Assembly (NCBI RefSeq): GCF_000157895.3
Contig: NC_022663.1
Span: forward strand, 5,332,001 to 5,396,000
Direction of reading: 5' to 3'
DNA: 64,000 nt
DNA from: Mycobacterium kansasii ATCC 12478
GTDB taxonomy: Bacteria; Actinomycetota; Actinomycetes; Mycobacteriales; Mycobacteriaceae
Shown: in pieces, positions 42,024 through 51,997 of the stretch
How positions within the stretch are numbered: position 1 is the first letter of the stretch
Layout: each line of letters opens with the position of its first letter
Translations under genes and position numbers: made by a program
The notes under the pieces: generated by a model
What the model was told of the DNA's origin: nothing
The model's input: only the letters and a program-made list of their open reading frames with translations
Database searches by the model: none

Positions 42024-43534
42024 TGGCGCTGGGACGTGCGTTTTCGGTGGCGGTGTGCGCACTGGACGGCCAAATTGTGGAGATCGAAGCCGACATCACC
42101 TCAGGGCTACCCGGTGTTCATCTGGTCGGGCTGCCCGACGCGGCCTTGCAGGAGTCGCGCAACCGGGTCCGTGCCGCCGTCACCAATTGCAGCAACAGCT
42201 GGCCTCAGGCGCGGCTGACGCTTGCCCTGTCGCCGGCGACGCTGCCGAAGATGGGATCGGTCTACGACCTGGCCCTGGCGGCCGCGGTGCTGTCGGCGCA
42301 GCGCAAGAATCCATGGCACCGCTTGGAGAAGACAGTGCTGTTGGGGGAGTTGTCGCTGGATGGTCGGGTCCGGGCGGTGCGTGGCGTGCTGCCTGCTGTG
42401 CTGGCCGCCAAGCGCGACGGCTGGCCGGTCGTCGTCGTTCCGGCGGACAACCTCGCGGAGGCCAGCTTGGTGGAAGGTATCGACGTGCGGGGTGTCCATA
42501 CCCTGGGCCAACTGCAGAGCTGGCTGAACGGTTCAGCCGGTTTGGGCGACCGGCTCGCGCCGGCAGCCACTGTCGAGGAGCGATCGGCTGATCTGGCCGA
42601 TGTCGTGGGCCAATCGCAAGCGCGGTTCGCGGTCGAGGTGGCGGCGGCCGGCGGCCACCACGTCATGTTGACCGGCCCGCCTGGAGTGGGCAAAACCATG
42701 CTGGCGCAACGTCTTCCGGGACTGCTGCCACCGTTGTCGGAAAGCGAGTCGCTGGAGGTCACCGCGATCCACTCGGTGGCCGGCCTGCTGTCCGGGAACA
42801 CGCCGTTGATCACCCGGCCGCCGTTTGTGGCGCCGCATCACAGTTCCAGCGTCGCGGCCCTTGTCGGCGGGGGTTCGGGGATGGCCCGTCCGGGAGCGGT
42901 GAGCCGGGCCCATCGTGGCGTGTTGTTCTTGGACGAGTGCGCCGAGATCAGCGTCAGCGCGCTGGAGGCGCTGCGAACCCCCTTGGAGGACGGCGAGATT
43001 CGCCTTGCTCGGCGCGACGGCGTGGCGTGTTACCCAGCCCGGTTTCAACTCGTGCTGGCTGCCAACCCGTGCCCGTGTGCGCCGGCGGATCCAGCGGACT
43101 GCATCTGCGCGGCCGCCGTCAAGAGGCGTTACCTGGGGAAGCTGTCGGGACCATTGCTGGACCGGGTGGACCTGAGGGTGCAGATGCATCCGGTGCGGGC
43201 GGGGGCGATGTCGGCCGTCGACGGGGAGCCGACCTCGCAGGTTCGCGGTCGCGTGGCGTCCGCTCGAGACGCCGCCGCGCAGCGGTGGCGACCGCATGGC
43301 TTTGCCACCAACGCCGAGGTCAGCGGACCGTTGCTGCGGCGCAAATTCCGCCCCGGCAATGCGGCGATGGAGCCACTGCGCAAGGCCCTGGATCGTGGAC
43401 TGCTGAGCATTCGCGGCGTGGATCGCACGTTGCGGGTCGCGTGGAGTTTGGCGGACTTGGCCGGCCGGGTCTCGCCGAGCCTCGAGGATGTCGCCACCGC
43501 GCTGAGCTTTCGGCAACCGGGAGTCTCGCGATGA
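42023..43534 (+). CDS. ComM/YifB-type Mg-chelatase-like ATPase
   Basis: A 503-aa AAA+ protein related to the ComM branch-migration helicase of natural transformation. The N-terminal Lon-like fold begins MALGRAFSVAVCALDGQIVE. Then come Walker A GPPGVGKTMLAQRL and Walker B GVLFLDECAEI. The cysteine-containing NPCPCAPADPADCIC resembles a zinc site. It is translationally coupled to the genes on both sides. Corresponds to Rv2897c. Confidence 0.93.
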   Translation: MALGRAFSVAVCALDGQIVEIEADITSGLPGVHLVGLPDAALQESRNRVRAAVTNCSNSWPQARLTLALSPATLPKMGSVYDLALAAAVLSAQRKNPWHRLEKTVLLGELSLDGRVRAVRGVLPAVLAAKRDGWPVVVVPADNLAEASLVEGIDVRGVHTLGQLQSWLNGSAGLGDRLAPAATVEERSADLADVVGQSQARFAVEVAAAGGHHVMLTGPPGVGKTMLAQRLPGLLPPLSESESLEVTAIHSVAGLLSGNTPLITRPPFVAPHHSSSVAALVGGGSGMARPGAVSRAHRGVLFLDECAEISVSALEALRTPLEDGEIRLARRDGVACYPARFQLVLAANPCPCAPADPADCICAAAVKRRYLGKLSGPLLDRVDLRVQMHPVRAGAMSAVDGEPTSQVRGRVASARDAAAQRWRPHGFATNAEVSGPLLRRKFRPGNAAMEPLRKALDRGLLSIRGVDRTLRVAWSLADLAGRVSPSLEDVATALSFRQPGVSR

Positions 43535-44697
43535 CCGCAGTGGCCGACGTGCTGGCAGCCTGGGCCTACCTGTCCCGAGTGGCAGAGCCGCCCTGTGCGG
43601 AACTCGCCGCCCTGGTGCGCCGTGTCGGCCCGCTGGAGGCGGCAGATCGGGTGCGGCGCGGGCAAGTCGACGGCGACTTGGCGCGCCACACCCAGGCCAG
43701 GCGCGGAATCGACCGGGCGGCGGCAGACCTCGACCTGCTCATGCGACGCGGCGGACGACTGATCACGCCCGACGACGACGAATGGCCGGTGCTCGCTTTT
43801 GCCGCGTTCGGTGGCTCTGCAGCACGCGCCAAGCCGTACAGCGGTGCGCCGATGGTGTTGTGGGCGCGGGGCCCCGCGCGCCTTGACGAGGTGGTGTCAC
43901 GCGGTGCCGCTATCGTCGGAACCCGGGCCGCGACTGCCTACGGCGAGCACATCGCGGCAGATCTGGCCGCTGGACTGGCCGAGCATGACGTTGCCGTCAT
44001 CTCCGGCGGAGCGTACGGCATCGACGGCGCAGCCCACCGCGCAGCGCTCAATTGCGACGGCACCACCGTCGCCGTACTGGCCGGTGGGATCGACGTCCCT
44101 TATCCGGCTGGGCATTCGTCGCTGCTGCACCGCATCGGCGAGCATGGGCTGCTGATCACCGAATACCCGCCTGGTGTGCGTCCGGCCCGGTACCGGTTTC
44201 TGACCCGCAACCGGCTGGTGGCAGCCGTCGCGGGTGCGGCGGTGGTGGTGGAAGCGGGCCTGCGCAGCGGTGCGGCCAATACCGCGGCCTGGGCCCGGGC
44301 GTTGGGCCGTGCGGTGGGGGCGGTCCCGGGGTCGGTGACGTCGTCGGCTTCGGCCGGCTGCCATGTGCTGCTGCGTGACGGCGCGGAATTGATCACCCGA
44401 GCTGACGACATTGTCGAGCTGGTCGGTCACATGGGTGAGCTGGCCGCCGAACAGCCGCGGCCCGGCACGCTCTTCGACGGCCTGAGCGAGGCCGAACGTC
44501 GGGTGTACGAAGCGTTGCCCGGCCGTGGCGCCGCAACTGTCGACGAGATCGCCGCCGCTTCGGGGCTGCTGCCGGAGCAGGTGCTTGGACAGCTGGCAAT
44601 CCTCGAGGTGACCGGGCTGGCTCGGCGCGACGACGGCCGGTGGCGCATCGTCCGTGCCGATCGGGCCCGGGCGGGTTTCTCAGGCCGGCTCGTATAG
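43531..44697 (+). CDS. dprA: DNA-processing protein DprA
   Basis: A 388-aa Rossmann-fold protein that binds single-stranded DNA and loads RecA during transformation. The core is AAIVGTRAATAYGEHIAADL, ISGGAYGIDGAAHRAAL and PYPAGHSSLLHRI. The C-terminus has a winged helix (TVDEIAAASGLLPEQVLGQL). The ATG overlaps the comM stop by four bases (ATGA). Corresponds to Rv2896c. Confidence 0.93.
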   Translation: MTAVADVLAAWAYLSRVAEPPCAELAALVRRVGPLEAADRVRRGQVDGDLARHTQARRGIDRAAADLDLLMRRGGRLITPDDDEWPVLAFAAFGGSAARAKPYSGAPMVLWARGPARLDEVVSRGAAIVGTRAATAYGEHIAADLAAGLAEHDVAVISGGAYGIDGAAHRAALNCDGTTVAVLAGGIDVPYPAGHSSLLHRIGEHGLLITEYPPGVRPARYRFLTRNRLVAAVAGAAVVVEAGLRSGAANTAAWARALGRAVGAVPGSVTSSASAGCHVLLRDGAELITRADDIVELVGHMGELAAEQPRPGTLFDGLSEAERRVYEALPGRGAATVDEIAAASGLLPEQVLGQLAILEVTGLARRDDGRWRIVRADRARAGFSGRLV

Positions 44698-44730
44698 TCG
44701 ACAAAGGGTCGGGTTTGGACAGGAGGATAC

Positions 44731-45579
44731 GTGGCAGGTCGACCACTGCACACCTTCGACGTCGTTGGCACCCGGCAACTCGCGCCGCACCTGGTCCGGG
44801 TGCGGCTCGGCGGCAGCGGCTTCGACACATTCGTTCCCAACGATTTCACCGACTCCTACGTCAAGCTGGTGTTCGTCGCCGACGATGTCGATGTCGCGGA
44901 ACTGCCCCGGCCGCTGACCCTGGACAGCTTTGCCGGCCTCCCGCCCGCCAAGCAGCCCTCGGTACGCACCATGACCGTCCGCCGAGTCGACACCGCGGCG
45001 CGCGAAATCGCGATCGACATCGTGATGCACGGCGAACACGGGGTGGCCGGCCCATGGGCGGCTGCGGTTGCACCCGGTCAGCAGATGTACCTGATGGGGC
45101 CGGGCGGCGCTTACGCACCCGATCCGGCCGCCGACTGGCATCTGCTGGCCGGCGACGAATCCGCGCTACCAGCCATCGCCGCCGCGCTGGAGACGTTGCC
45201 CGCCAAAGCGGTTGGCCAGGCATTCATCGAAGTGGCCGGCCCCGACGACGAGATCGAATTGATTTCACCGCAGTCGGTCGACGTGCACTGGGTCTACCGC
45301 GGCGGTCGCGCGGATCTGGTTCCCGAGGACCGTGCGGGCGATCACGCACCACTGATCGAGGCGGTTACCACCGCGCAGTGGCTGCCAGGTCAGGTTCAGG
45401 TGTTCATCCATGGTGAGGCGCAAGCCGTCATGCACAACTTGCGGCCCTACATCCGCAAAGAGCGCGGCGTGGAAGCCAAATGGGCGTCATCGATCTCCGG
45501 TTACTGGCGGCGCGGACGCACCGAAGAAACTTTCCGACAATGGAAGAAGGAACTGGCTGAGGCCGAAGCGGGCAACTGA
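44731..45579 (+). CDS. viuB: Siderophore-interacting protein ViuB
   Basis: A 282-aa flavin-dependent ferric-siderophore reductase-like protein. The N-terminal FAD domain (HLVRVRLGGSGFD, RTMTVRRVD) and the C-terminal NAD-like domain (LLAGDESALPAIAAALE, FIHGEAQAVM, KWASSISGYWRRGRTEE) are present. The GTG start has AGGAGGAT four bases upstream. Corresponds to Rv2895c; role in iron uptake is by family. Confidence 0.9.
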   Translation: MAGRPLHTFDVVGTRQLAPHLVRVRLGGSGFDTFVPNDFTDSYVKLVFVADDVDVAELPRPLTLDSFAGLPPAKQPSVRTMTVRRVDTAAREIAIDIVMHGEHGVAGPWAAAVAPGQQMYLMGPGGAYAPDPAADWHLLAGDESALPAIAAALETLPAKAVGQAFIEVAGPDDEIELISPQSVDVHWVYRGGRADLVPEDRAGDHAPLIEAVTTAQWLPGQVQVFIHGEAQAVMHNLRPYIRKERGVEAKWASSISGYWRRGRTEETFRQWKKELAEAEAGN

Positions 45580-45602
45580 ACGCCGGCTGGCATTCTCATC
45601 CC

Positions 45603-46775
45603 ATGGCATACCGGCCCCACTTCGGTGACTACCAGAACGAGATCTATTTCCAGGGCCTGGCCGGGGTGGTGCCGCCGCTGCCGATGGTGTTCGCGGAGCT
45701 GGAGGCCAAGGCGGGGGTGGCACTACCGCCGTCGGTGTGGTCCTACGTCGCCGGGGGAGCGGGCGACGAGCGCACCCAGCGGGCTAACCGCGAGGCTTTC
45801 GACCGCTGGGGTTTGGTGCCGCGCATGTTCGTCGGCGCCGCCACACGCGACCTGTCCACCGAACTGTTCGGCCTGACCTTGGCGTCGCCGCTGTTCATGG
45901 CACCAATCGGGGTCATCGGGTTGTGCGCCCAGGACGGCCACGGCGACCTGGCCACTGCACGTGCGGCCGCCCGCACCGGCGTACCGATGGTCGCCTCGAC
46001 TCTCACGGTCGACCCCTTGGAAGACGTCGCCGCCGCGTTCGGTGATACGCCCGGGTTCTTTCAGCTGTACACACCGACCGACCGCGAGTTGGCTGCCAGC
46101 CTGGTACGCCGCGCCGAAGCGGCTGGTTTCAAAGGCATCGTCGTCACCCTCGACACCTGGGTCACCGGCTGGCGGCCGCGCGACCTCAGCACGGCGAACT
46201 TCCCGCAGCTGCGCGGTCACTGCCTTGCCAACTACACCAGCGACCCGGTTTTCCGCGCCAGCCTGCCGCGCCCGCCGGAAGAGGACCGGCAGGGTGCGGT
46301 GCTGCGCTGGGCGCAGGTCTTCGGACAGCCGCTTTGCTGGGACGACCTCAGCTGGCTGCGTTCGCTGACCGAACTTCCACTGATCGTCAAGGGCATCTGC
46401 CACCCCGACGACGCCCGGCGCGCCAAGGACGGCGGCGTCGACGGCATCTACTGCTCCAACCACGGCGGTCGGCAAGCCAACGGCGGCCTGCCTGCGCTGG
46501 ACTGTTTGCCGGCCGTTGTCGAGGCCGCGGACGGGCTGCCGGTGCTGTTTGACTCCGGGATTCGCAGCGGCGCCGACGTCATCAAGGCGCTCGCGATGGG
46601 CGCGACCGCCGTCGGCGTCGGCCGCCCCTACGCCTATGGTCTGGCGCTGGGCGGAGTCGACGGCATCGTGCACGTTTTGCGCATGATGCTTGCCGAAGCC
46701 GACCTGATCATGGCCGTCGACGGCTACCCGACGCGCAAAGATCTCACCCCGGACACACTGCGGCGCGTCGACTGA
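45603..46775 (+). CDS. FMN-dependent lactate 2-monooxygenase-type enzyme
   Basis: A 390-aa alpha-hydroxy-acid oxidase family member. It reads FAELEAKAGVALPPSVWSYV, LYTPTDRELAASLVRR, GIVVTLDTWVTGWRPRD, LIVKGICHPDDARRA and the catalytic His/Arg motif CSNHGGRQANGG. FGDYQNEIYFQGLAG at the N-terminus and the length fit mycobacterial lactate 2-monooxygenase rather than LldD. It lies between viuB and xerC, which are adjacent in M. tuberculosis, so it is an insertion or a retained gene here. Confidence 0.85.
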   Translation: MAYRPHFGDYQNEIYFQGLAGVVPPLPMVFAELEAKAGVALPPSVWSYVAGGAGDERTQRANREAFDRWGLVPRMFVGAATRDLSTELFGLTLASPLFMAPIGVIGLCAQDGHGDLATARAAARTGVPMVASTLTVDPLEDVAAAFGDTPGFFQLYTPTDRELAASLVRRAEAAGFKGIVVTLDTWVTGWRPRDLSTANFPQLRGHCLANYTSDPVFRASLPRPPEEDRQGAVLRWAQVFGQPLCWDDLSWLRSLTELPLIVKGICHPDDARRAKDGGVDGIYCSNHGGRQANGGLPALDCLPAVVEAADGLPVLFDSGIRSGADVIKALAMGATAVGVGRPYAYGLALGGVDGIVHVLRMMLAEADLIMAVDGYPTRKDLTPDTLRRVD

Positions 46776-46806
46776 ATCGCGGCGCCGCGTCTGCGACGGT
46801 GGGGAC

Positions 46807-47715
46807 GTGCCGGATAAGCACGACGCAATCCTCGAAGAGTTCGACGACTACCTGGCGCTGCAGTGCGGACGGTCGGCGCACACCCGCCGGGCATATCTGG
46901 GCGACTTGCGGTTGCTGTTCGCCTTTCTGGCCGACCGCGGGTCCGCCCTGGAAACGCTGAGCCTGCCGCTGCTGCGGGCATGGTTGGCCAGTGCATCCGG
47001 CGCGGGAGTCGCACGCACCACGTTGGCCCGGCGCACGTCCGCGGTCAAGGCATTCACGGCATGGGCGGTCCGGCGTGGATTGTTGACCGGCGATCCGGCC
47101 GCCCGGTTGCAGGTTCCGAAGGCGCACCGCACGTTGCCCGCCGTGCTGCGGCAGGATCAGGCGTTGGCGGCGATGACGGCCGCGAAGTCCGGCGCCGAGC
47201 AGGGTGATCCGCTGGCGTTGCGGGACAGGTTGATCGTCGAGTTGCTCTATGCCACCGGAATTCGGGTGAGCGAGCTGTGCGGTCTGGACATCGACGACGT
47301 CGACACCGGGCATCGGGTGGTGCGGGTGCTCGGTAAGGGCAACAAGCAGCGCACTGTGCCTTACGGACGGCCCGCTGCCGAGGCGTTGCAAGCCTGGCTG
47401 GCCGACGGCCGTCCCGCGCTCGTCACGGCCGAGTCTGGGCCGGCTCTACTGCTGGGCGCTCGGGGACGGCGGCTCGACGCGCGGCAGGCGCGCACTGTGG
47501 TGCACCAGACCGTCGCCGCGGTGAACGGCGCGCCTGATATAGGGCCGCACGGGCTGCGGCACAGTGCAGCCACACATCTCCTCGAAGGTGGTGCCGACCT
47601 GCGGGTTGTCCAGGAGTTGCTGGGCCATTCCAGTCTGGCCACCACGCAGCTCTATACCCATGTCGCGGTAAACCGGCTGCGGGCGGTGCACGATCAGGCC
47701 CATCCCCGGGCTTAG
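46807..47715 (+). CDS. xerC: Tyrosine recombinase XerC
   Basis: A 302-aa site-specific recombinase resolving chromosome dimers with XerD. The N-terminal SAM-like domain is followed by the catalytic set: Arg in YATGIRVSELCGL, Lys in GKGNKQRTVP, His-x-x-Arg in HGLRHSAATHLLE, His in LGHSSLATTQ and Tyr in LYTHV. GTG start. Corresponds to Rv2894c. Confidence 0.94.
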   Translation: MPDKHDAILEEFDDYLALQCGRSAHTRRAYLGDLRLLFAFLADRGSALETLSLPLLRAWLASASGAGVARTTLARRTSAVKAFTAWAVRRGLLTGDPAARLQVPKAHRTLPAVLRQDQALAAMTAAKSGAEQGDPLALRDRLIVELLYATGIRVSELCGLDIDDVDTGHRVVRVLGKGNKQRTVPYGRPAAEALQAWLADGRPALVTAESGPALLLGARGRRLDARQARTVVHQTVAAVNGAPDIGPHGLRHSAATHLLEGGADLRVVQELLGHSSLATTQLYTHVAVNRLRAVHDQAHPRA

Positions 47716-47760
47716 CCCTGCTGCTCCACACGCCGTGCGGCGGCGTGCGGAGCAGCAGGG
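47716..47760. terminator. Strong hairpin after xerC
   Basis: CCCTGCTGCTCC and GGAGCAGCAGGG pair perfectly over 12 bp, with a further inner stem around ACACGCCG and CGGCGTGC. It abuts the xerC stop codon and lies between convergent genes, so it may be bidirectional. No U-tract. Confidence 0.75.
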
Positions 47761-47924
47761 CAATCCGGCCGAGCCCGGCTCCTCGGGACAGGCGGGCAGT
47801 CCGCATGTCGGTCCCAGGTCACGCCAATCACACCTGCCACAAGAGTGCCGCCGGAGTCGGAGACTCCTGTGGCTACTGCTACCGGTGTGGCGTTTGTCGA
47901 CTGCTTGCCGCGAACATCAAAAAC

Positions 47925-48449
47925 TCAGCCTGTCAGCGGCTTGAGCCTTATCGGTGTTGATTTCACCAACCCCAGCGGGTCGACGTAGTCGGCACGCGAA
48001 GCCGGGCCCCACATGGCACCCCAATGCAGGCACGCCTGCCCAGTGCACCCGGGATGGCCGGCCAGCACGGTCCCCAGCACCGTTTGCGCCGTCACCAGCT
48101 GCCCGGCCCGGACCGTCGCGTGCACCGGTTCGTAGCTGGTATGCAAGCCGCCCGGATGAGCCAGTGAAACGACCGGCCGCCCAGCCAGCAACCCGGCGAA
48201 GACCACCGTCGCGCTGCCGGGCGCGTACACGGGCTGACCGGGAGCAGCCGCCAGGTCCACACCGCGGTGTCCGGGATGCCAATTCGGCGCGGGCGCGTCA
48301 TAGCCGCGTACCACGGCGGGAGCCGGCCGAAGCGGCCATTGCAGCCGAAAATCGTCTGCGACTGCCGGCGAAGCACTGGCCAGCGTCCAGCACAGGATCA
48401 GTGCCAACCGTCGCACCGGCTCAGTGAAGCGCCACGCCAACCGCGGCAC
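47925..48449 (-). CDS. Secreted M23 (LytM-type) peptidase (Rv2891-like)
   Basis: A 174-aa secreted metallopeptidase-like protein. The signal peptide (LALILCWTLASASPAVA) is followed by a LytM domain. NWHPGHRGVDLAAAPGQPVY contains the His and Asp zinc ligands, and ACLHWGAMWG the final His. Such enzymes cut peptidoglycan cross-links or act as regulators. Same place as Rv2891, divergent from rpsB. Confidence 0.85.
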   Translation of the reverse strand: MPRLAWRFTEPVRRLALILCWTLASASPAVADDFRLQWPLRPAPAVVRGYDAPAPNWHPGHRGVDLAAAPGQPVYAPGSATVVFAGLLAGRPVVSLAHPGGLHTSYEPVHATVRAGQLVTAQTVLGTVLAGHPGCTGQACLHWGAMWGPASRADYVDPLGLVKSTPIRLKPLTG

Positions 48450-48698
48450 CAGTCACCGGCGGAGGTTCTGGGGAGTACTCCCCGGCTGGGGAAAGCCATG
48501 AGCCCACGGGGTGTAAACTGCTCGTCGCAGCTCGTCTTTCGCGGGCTGACTTCGCGCGTCTGCACCGCGACTCCCGTTGTTCAGGAATTCGCGCCGCGTG
48601 CCGGGCGGTCCCGTAACAGGGTCCGGCATCGCAGCAGCCGCCAGGGCCCGGCTTCACCCGATGCCGGGCGAACAACCGACAACAAAGGAATACCGGCA

Positions 48699-49544
48699 AT
48701 GGCCGTAGTCACCATGAAGCAGCTGCTTGACAGCGGCACCCACTTCGGGCATCAGACCCGTCGCTGGAACCCCAAGATGAAGCGGTTCATCTTCACCGAC
48801 CGCAACGGCATCTACATCATCGACCTGCAGCAGACCCTGACGTTCATCGACAAGGCGTACGAGTTCGTCAAAGAGACCGTCGCACACGGCGGCACGGTGC
48901 TGTTTGTCGGCACCAAGAAGCAGGCGCAGGAGTCCGTCGCCGCCGAAGCCACTCGCGTCGGCATGCCGTACGTCAACCAGCGCTGGCTGGGCGGCATGCT
49001 CACCAACTTCTCCACGGTGCACAAGCGGCTGCAGCGCCTCAAGGAACTCGAGGCGATGGAGCAGACCGGCGGCTTCGAGGGCCGCACCAAGAAGGAAATC
49101 CTGGGCCTGACCCGGGAGAAGAACAAGCTGGAGCGGTCCCTCGGCGGTATCCGCGACATGTCCAAGGTGCCGTCGGCGATCTGGGTCGTCGACACCAACA
49201 AGGAACACATCGCCGTCGGTGAGGCCCGCAAACTGGGCATCCCGGTGATCGCGATCCTGGACACCAACTGCGACCCCGACGAGGTCGACTATCCGATCCC
49301 GGGCAACGACGACGCGATCCGTTCGGCCGCGCTGCTGACCAAGGTGATCGCCTCCGCGGTGGCCGAGGGCCTGCAAGCGCGCGCCGGGCTGGGCCGCGGC
49401 GACGGCAAGCCGGAGGCCGAAACCGCCGAGCCGCTGGCCGAATGGGAGCAGGAGCTGCTGGCGGCGGCGACAACTCCGGTGACGGCCGGGGCTGGCGACC
49501 CGACGGCCGAAACCCCCACCGAATCAACCACTGACCCCTCATAG
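48699..49544 (+). CDS. rpsB: 30S ribosomal protein uS2
   Basis: S2 of the small subunit. 281 aa with MAVVTMKQLLDSGTHFGHQT, NQRWLGGMLTNF and VDTNKEHIAVGEA, and an extended acidic/Thr tail after residue 235. ATG 48699 is chosen, with AAAGGA about 9 nt upstream. The upstream region of ~250 bp holds the leader; no clear promoter was identified. First gene of rpsB-tsf. Confidence 0.97.
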   Translation: MAVVTMKQLLDSGTHFGHQTRRWNPKMKRFIFTDRNGIYIIDLQQTLTFIDKAYEFVKETVAHGGTVLFVGTKKQAQESVAAEATRVGMPYVNQRWLGGMLTNFSTVHKRLQRLKELEAMEQTGGFEGRTKKEILGLTREKNKLERSLGGIRDMSKVPSAIWVVDTNKEHIAVGEARKLGIPVIAILDTNCDPDEVDYPIPGNDDAIRSAALLTKVIASAVAEGLQARAGLGRGDGKPEAETAEPLAEWEQELLAAATTPVTAGAGDPTAETPTESTTDPS

Positions 49545-49556
49545 GAAGGCTGATCA

Positions 49557-50372
49557 TTGGCGAACTTCACCGCTGCCGATGTCAAGCGGCTTCGGGAGCT
49601 CACCGGTTCCGGCATGCTGGACTGCAAGAACGCGCTGGCCGAAGCCGACGGCGACTTCGACAAGGCCGTCGAGGCGCTCCGGATCAAAGGCGCCAAGGAC
49701 GTCGGCAAACGCGCCGAGCGAGCCACCGCCGAAGGCTTGGTCGCGGCGAAGGAGGGCGTGCTCATCGAGCTGAATTGCGAGACTGACTTCGTCGCCAAGA
49801 ACGCGGAATTCCAGGCGTTGGCCGATCAGATCGTGGCGGCGGCCGTGTCGTCGAAAGCTGCCGACGTCGACGCGCTCAAGGCGGTTCAAGCGGGTGACAA
49901 GAACGTCGAGCAGGCGATCGGCGAGCTGTCGGCCAAGATCGGCGAGAAGCTCGAATTGCGCCGCGTGGCGAACTTCGACGGCACTGTCGAGACCTACCTG
50001 CACCGGCGTTCGGCCGATCTGCCGCCCGCGGTAGGTGTGCTGGTGGAGTACCAGGGTGGGGACAAAGATGCCGCTCATGCCGTCGCGCTGCAGATAGCCG
50101 CGCTCAAGGCGCGCTACCTGTCGCGCGACGATGTGCCCGAGGACGTCGTGGCCACCGAACGCCGCATCGCCGAGGAGACCGCGAAGGCGGAGGGCAAACC
50201 GGAGCAAGCGCTGCCCAAGATCGTCGAAGGCCGGCTGACCGGTTTCTTCAAGGACGCCGTCCTGCTCGAGCAGCCATCGGTGTCCGACAGCAAGAAGTCG
50301 GTCAAGGCTCTGCTGGACGAAGCCGGGGTCACGGTGACCCGGTTCGTCCGTTTCGAGGTGGGTCAGGCTTAG
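49557..50372 (+). CDS. tsf: Elongation factor Ts
   Basis: Nucleotide exchange factor of EF-Tu. 271 aa from a TTG start, with AGGAAGG about 8 nt upstream. The N-terminal signature is VKRLRELTGSGMLDCKNALA, then IELNCETDFVAKN. Starts 12 bp after rpsB. Confidence 0.96.
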   Translation: MANFTAADVKRLRELTGSGMLDCKNALAEADGDFDKAVEALRIKGAKDVGKRAERATAEGLVAAKEGVLIELNCETDFVAKNAEFQALADQIVAAAVSSKAADVDALKAVQAGDKNVEQAIGELSAKIGEKLELRRVANFDGTVETYLHRRSADLPPAVGVLVEYQGGDKDAAHAVALQIAALKARYLSRDDVPEDVVATERRIAEETAKAEGKPEQALPKIVEGRLTGFFKDAVLLEQPSVSDSKKSVKALLDEAGVTVTRFVRFEVGQA

Positions 50373-50381
50373 CAACAGCCC

Positions 50382-51791
50382 ATGACCCGCATACACGCTT
50401 TCGGTGACGACGCGCTGGGCGATCTCGATGCCGTCGCCCTCGCCGAGGCCATCCGATGCGGTCAGGTGCACCGGGCCGAGCTGGCCGAGGCAGCGATCGC
50501 GCGAAGCCAAGCCGTCAACCCAAAGCTCAATGCCGTGGCGTACGAGGCCTTCGGCATGGCGCGCGACGCGGCCCGGCGCGGGATGGCCGACGGCTATTTC
50601 GGCGGCGTGCCCAGCTATATCAAGGACAACGTCGACGTCAGCGGGCTGCCGACGATGCGGGGCACCGATGCGTGGACGCCGCACCGGGCGGACAACGACA
50701 GCGAGATCACCCGACTCCTGCTGTCCACCGGTCTCATCGCGCTGGGCAAGACGCAGATGTCGGAGTTCGGGTTCAGCGCCGCCGCCGAACACCCGCGGCT
50801 GGGACCCGTCCGTAACCCCTGGCACACCGACTACACGGCGGGCGCCTCGTCATCGGGGTCGGGAGCGTTGGTCGCCGCCGGGGTGGTACCCATTGCGCAC
50901 GCCAACGACGGCGGCGGCTCCATCCGCATTCCAGCCTCCTGCAACGGCCTGGTGGGGCTCAAGCCGTCGCGCGGCCGGCTGCCGCTGGACCCACAGTTGC
51001 GGCGGCTGCCGATACGCATCGTCGCAAACGGGGTGCTGACCCGGTCGGTGCGCGACACCGCCGCTTTCTATCGCGAGGCCGAGCGCCTGTGGCGCCCGCC
51101 CAAGCTGCCTCCGGTGGGCGATGTGACCAGCCCGGGTAAGCGACGACTGAAGATCGCAGTGATCACGCGCTCGATTCACGTGGAGGCGAGCCCTGAGGTG
51201 CGTGAACTCACGCTGAAGTCGGCTGCTTTGCTCGAAGAGCTCGGTCACCATGTCGAGCAGGTGGACCAGCCGCCGGTCCCGTCCAGTTTCACCGACGACT
51301 TTGTGCTGTATTGGGGACTGATGGCGCTGGCGCAGGTGCGCTCCGGTCGGCTCACGTTCGGCAAGACGTTCGACCGGACCCGGCTGGACAGCTTGACTCT
51401 GGGTCTGGCCCGTAATGCCCGGCGCAATTTTCATCTGCTCCCGGCCGCGATCGTTCGGTTGCGCGGAGTCCGGCGGCACACCGCGCAATTATTCGGTACC
51501 TACGACGCTGTGCTCACGCCTACCCTCGCCGATGCGCCGCCGCGCGTCGGCTATCTCGCTCCCACCGACTATCAGCAGGTCATGGACCGGATGGCCAATT
51601 GGGTGGCATATACACCGCTGCAAAACGTCACCGGGGAGCCGGCGATTTCGCTGCCGATGGCCCAGTCCGCCAGCGGGCTGCCGGTGGGCATGATGCTGTC
51701 AGCCGACCTGGGGCGGGAAGACCGGCTGCTGGAGCTGGCCTATGAACTCGAAGAGGCTCGCCCCTGGGTGCGGATCCACGCCTCCAAATAA
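50382..51791 (+). CDS. Amidase signature enzyme (Rv2888c/AmiC-like)
   Basis: A 469-aa amidase. The Ser-Ser-Lys triad is in PSYIKDNVDV (Lys), the Ser-rich TAGASSSGSGALVAAG, and HANDGGGSIRIPASCNGLVG. It starts 9 bp after tsf and is likely cotranscribed, as in M. tuberculosis. Substrate unknown. Confidence 0.92.
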   Translation: MTRIHAFGDDALGDLDAVALAEAIRCGQVHRAELAEAAIARSQAVNPKLNAVAYEAFGMARDAARRGMADGYFGGVPSYIKDNVDVSGLPTMRGTDAWTPHRADNDSEITRLLLSTGLIALGKTQMSEFGFSAAAEHPRLGPVRNPWHTDYTAGASSSGSGALVAAGVVPIAHANDGGGSIRIPASCNGLVGLKPSRGRLPLDPQLRRLPIRIVANGVLTRSVRDTAAFYREAERLWRPPKLPPVGDVTSPGKRRLKIAVITRSIHVEASPEVRELTLKSAALLEELGHHVEQVDQPPVPSSFTDDFVLYWGLMALAQVRSGRLTFGKTFDRTRLDSLTLGLARNARRNFHLLPAAIVRLRGVRRHTAQLFGTYDAVLTPTLADAPPRVGYLAPTDYQQVMDRMANWVAYTPLQNVTGEPAISLPMAQSASGLPVGMMLSADLGREDRLLELAYELEEARPWVRIHASK

Positions 51792-51997
51792 CTGAGGAAC
51801 CAGGGCGGAGCGACGCCCGAGCCCACGTCAGTCCGGCGAGTATGTGAATCACCCGACCCATGCCGGCTCAGCGTCCGGCCTGCGGATGATCAGTGCGGCC
51901 GAAAGCGCGCGTCCGCTGTTCCGCACCCCATCGGTGGGATTGCCAGGCCCCGACTCGGGGTAATCGACGTCCAGATCCCAACCGTTGAGGAGCGATT

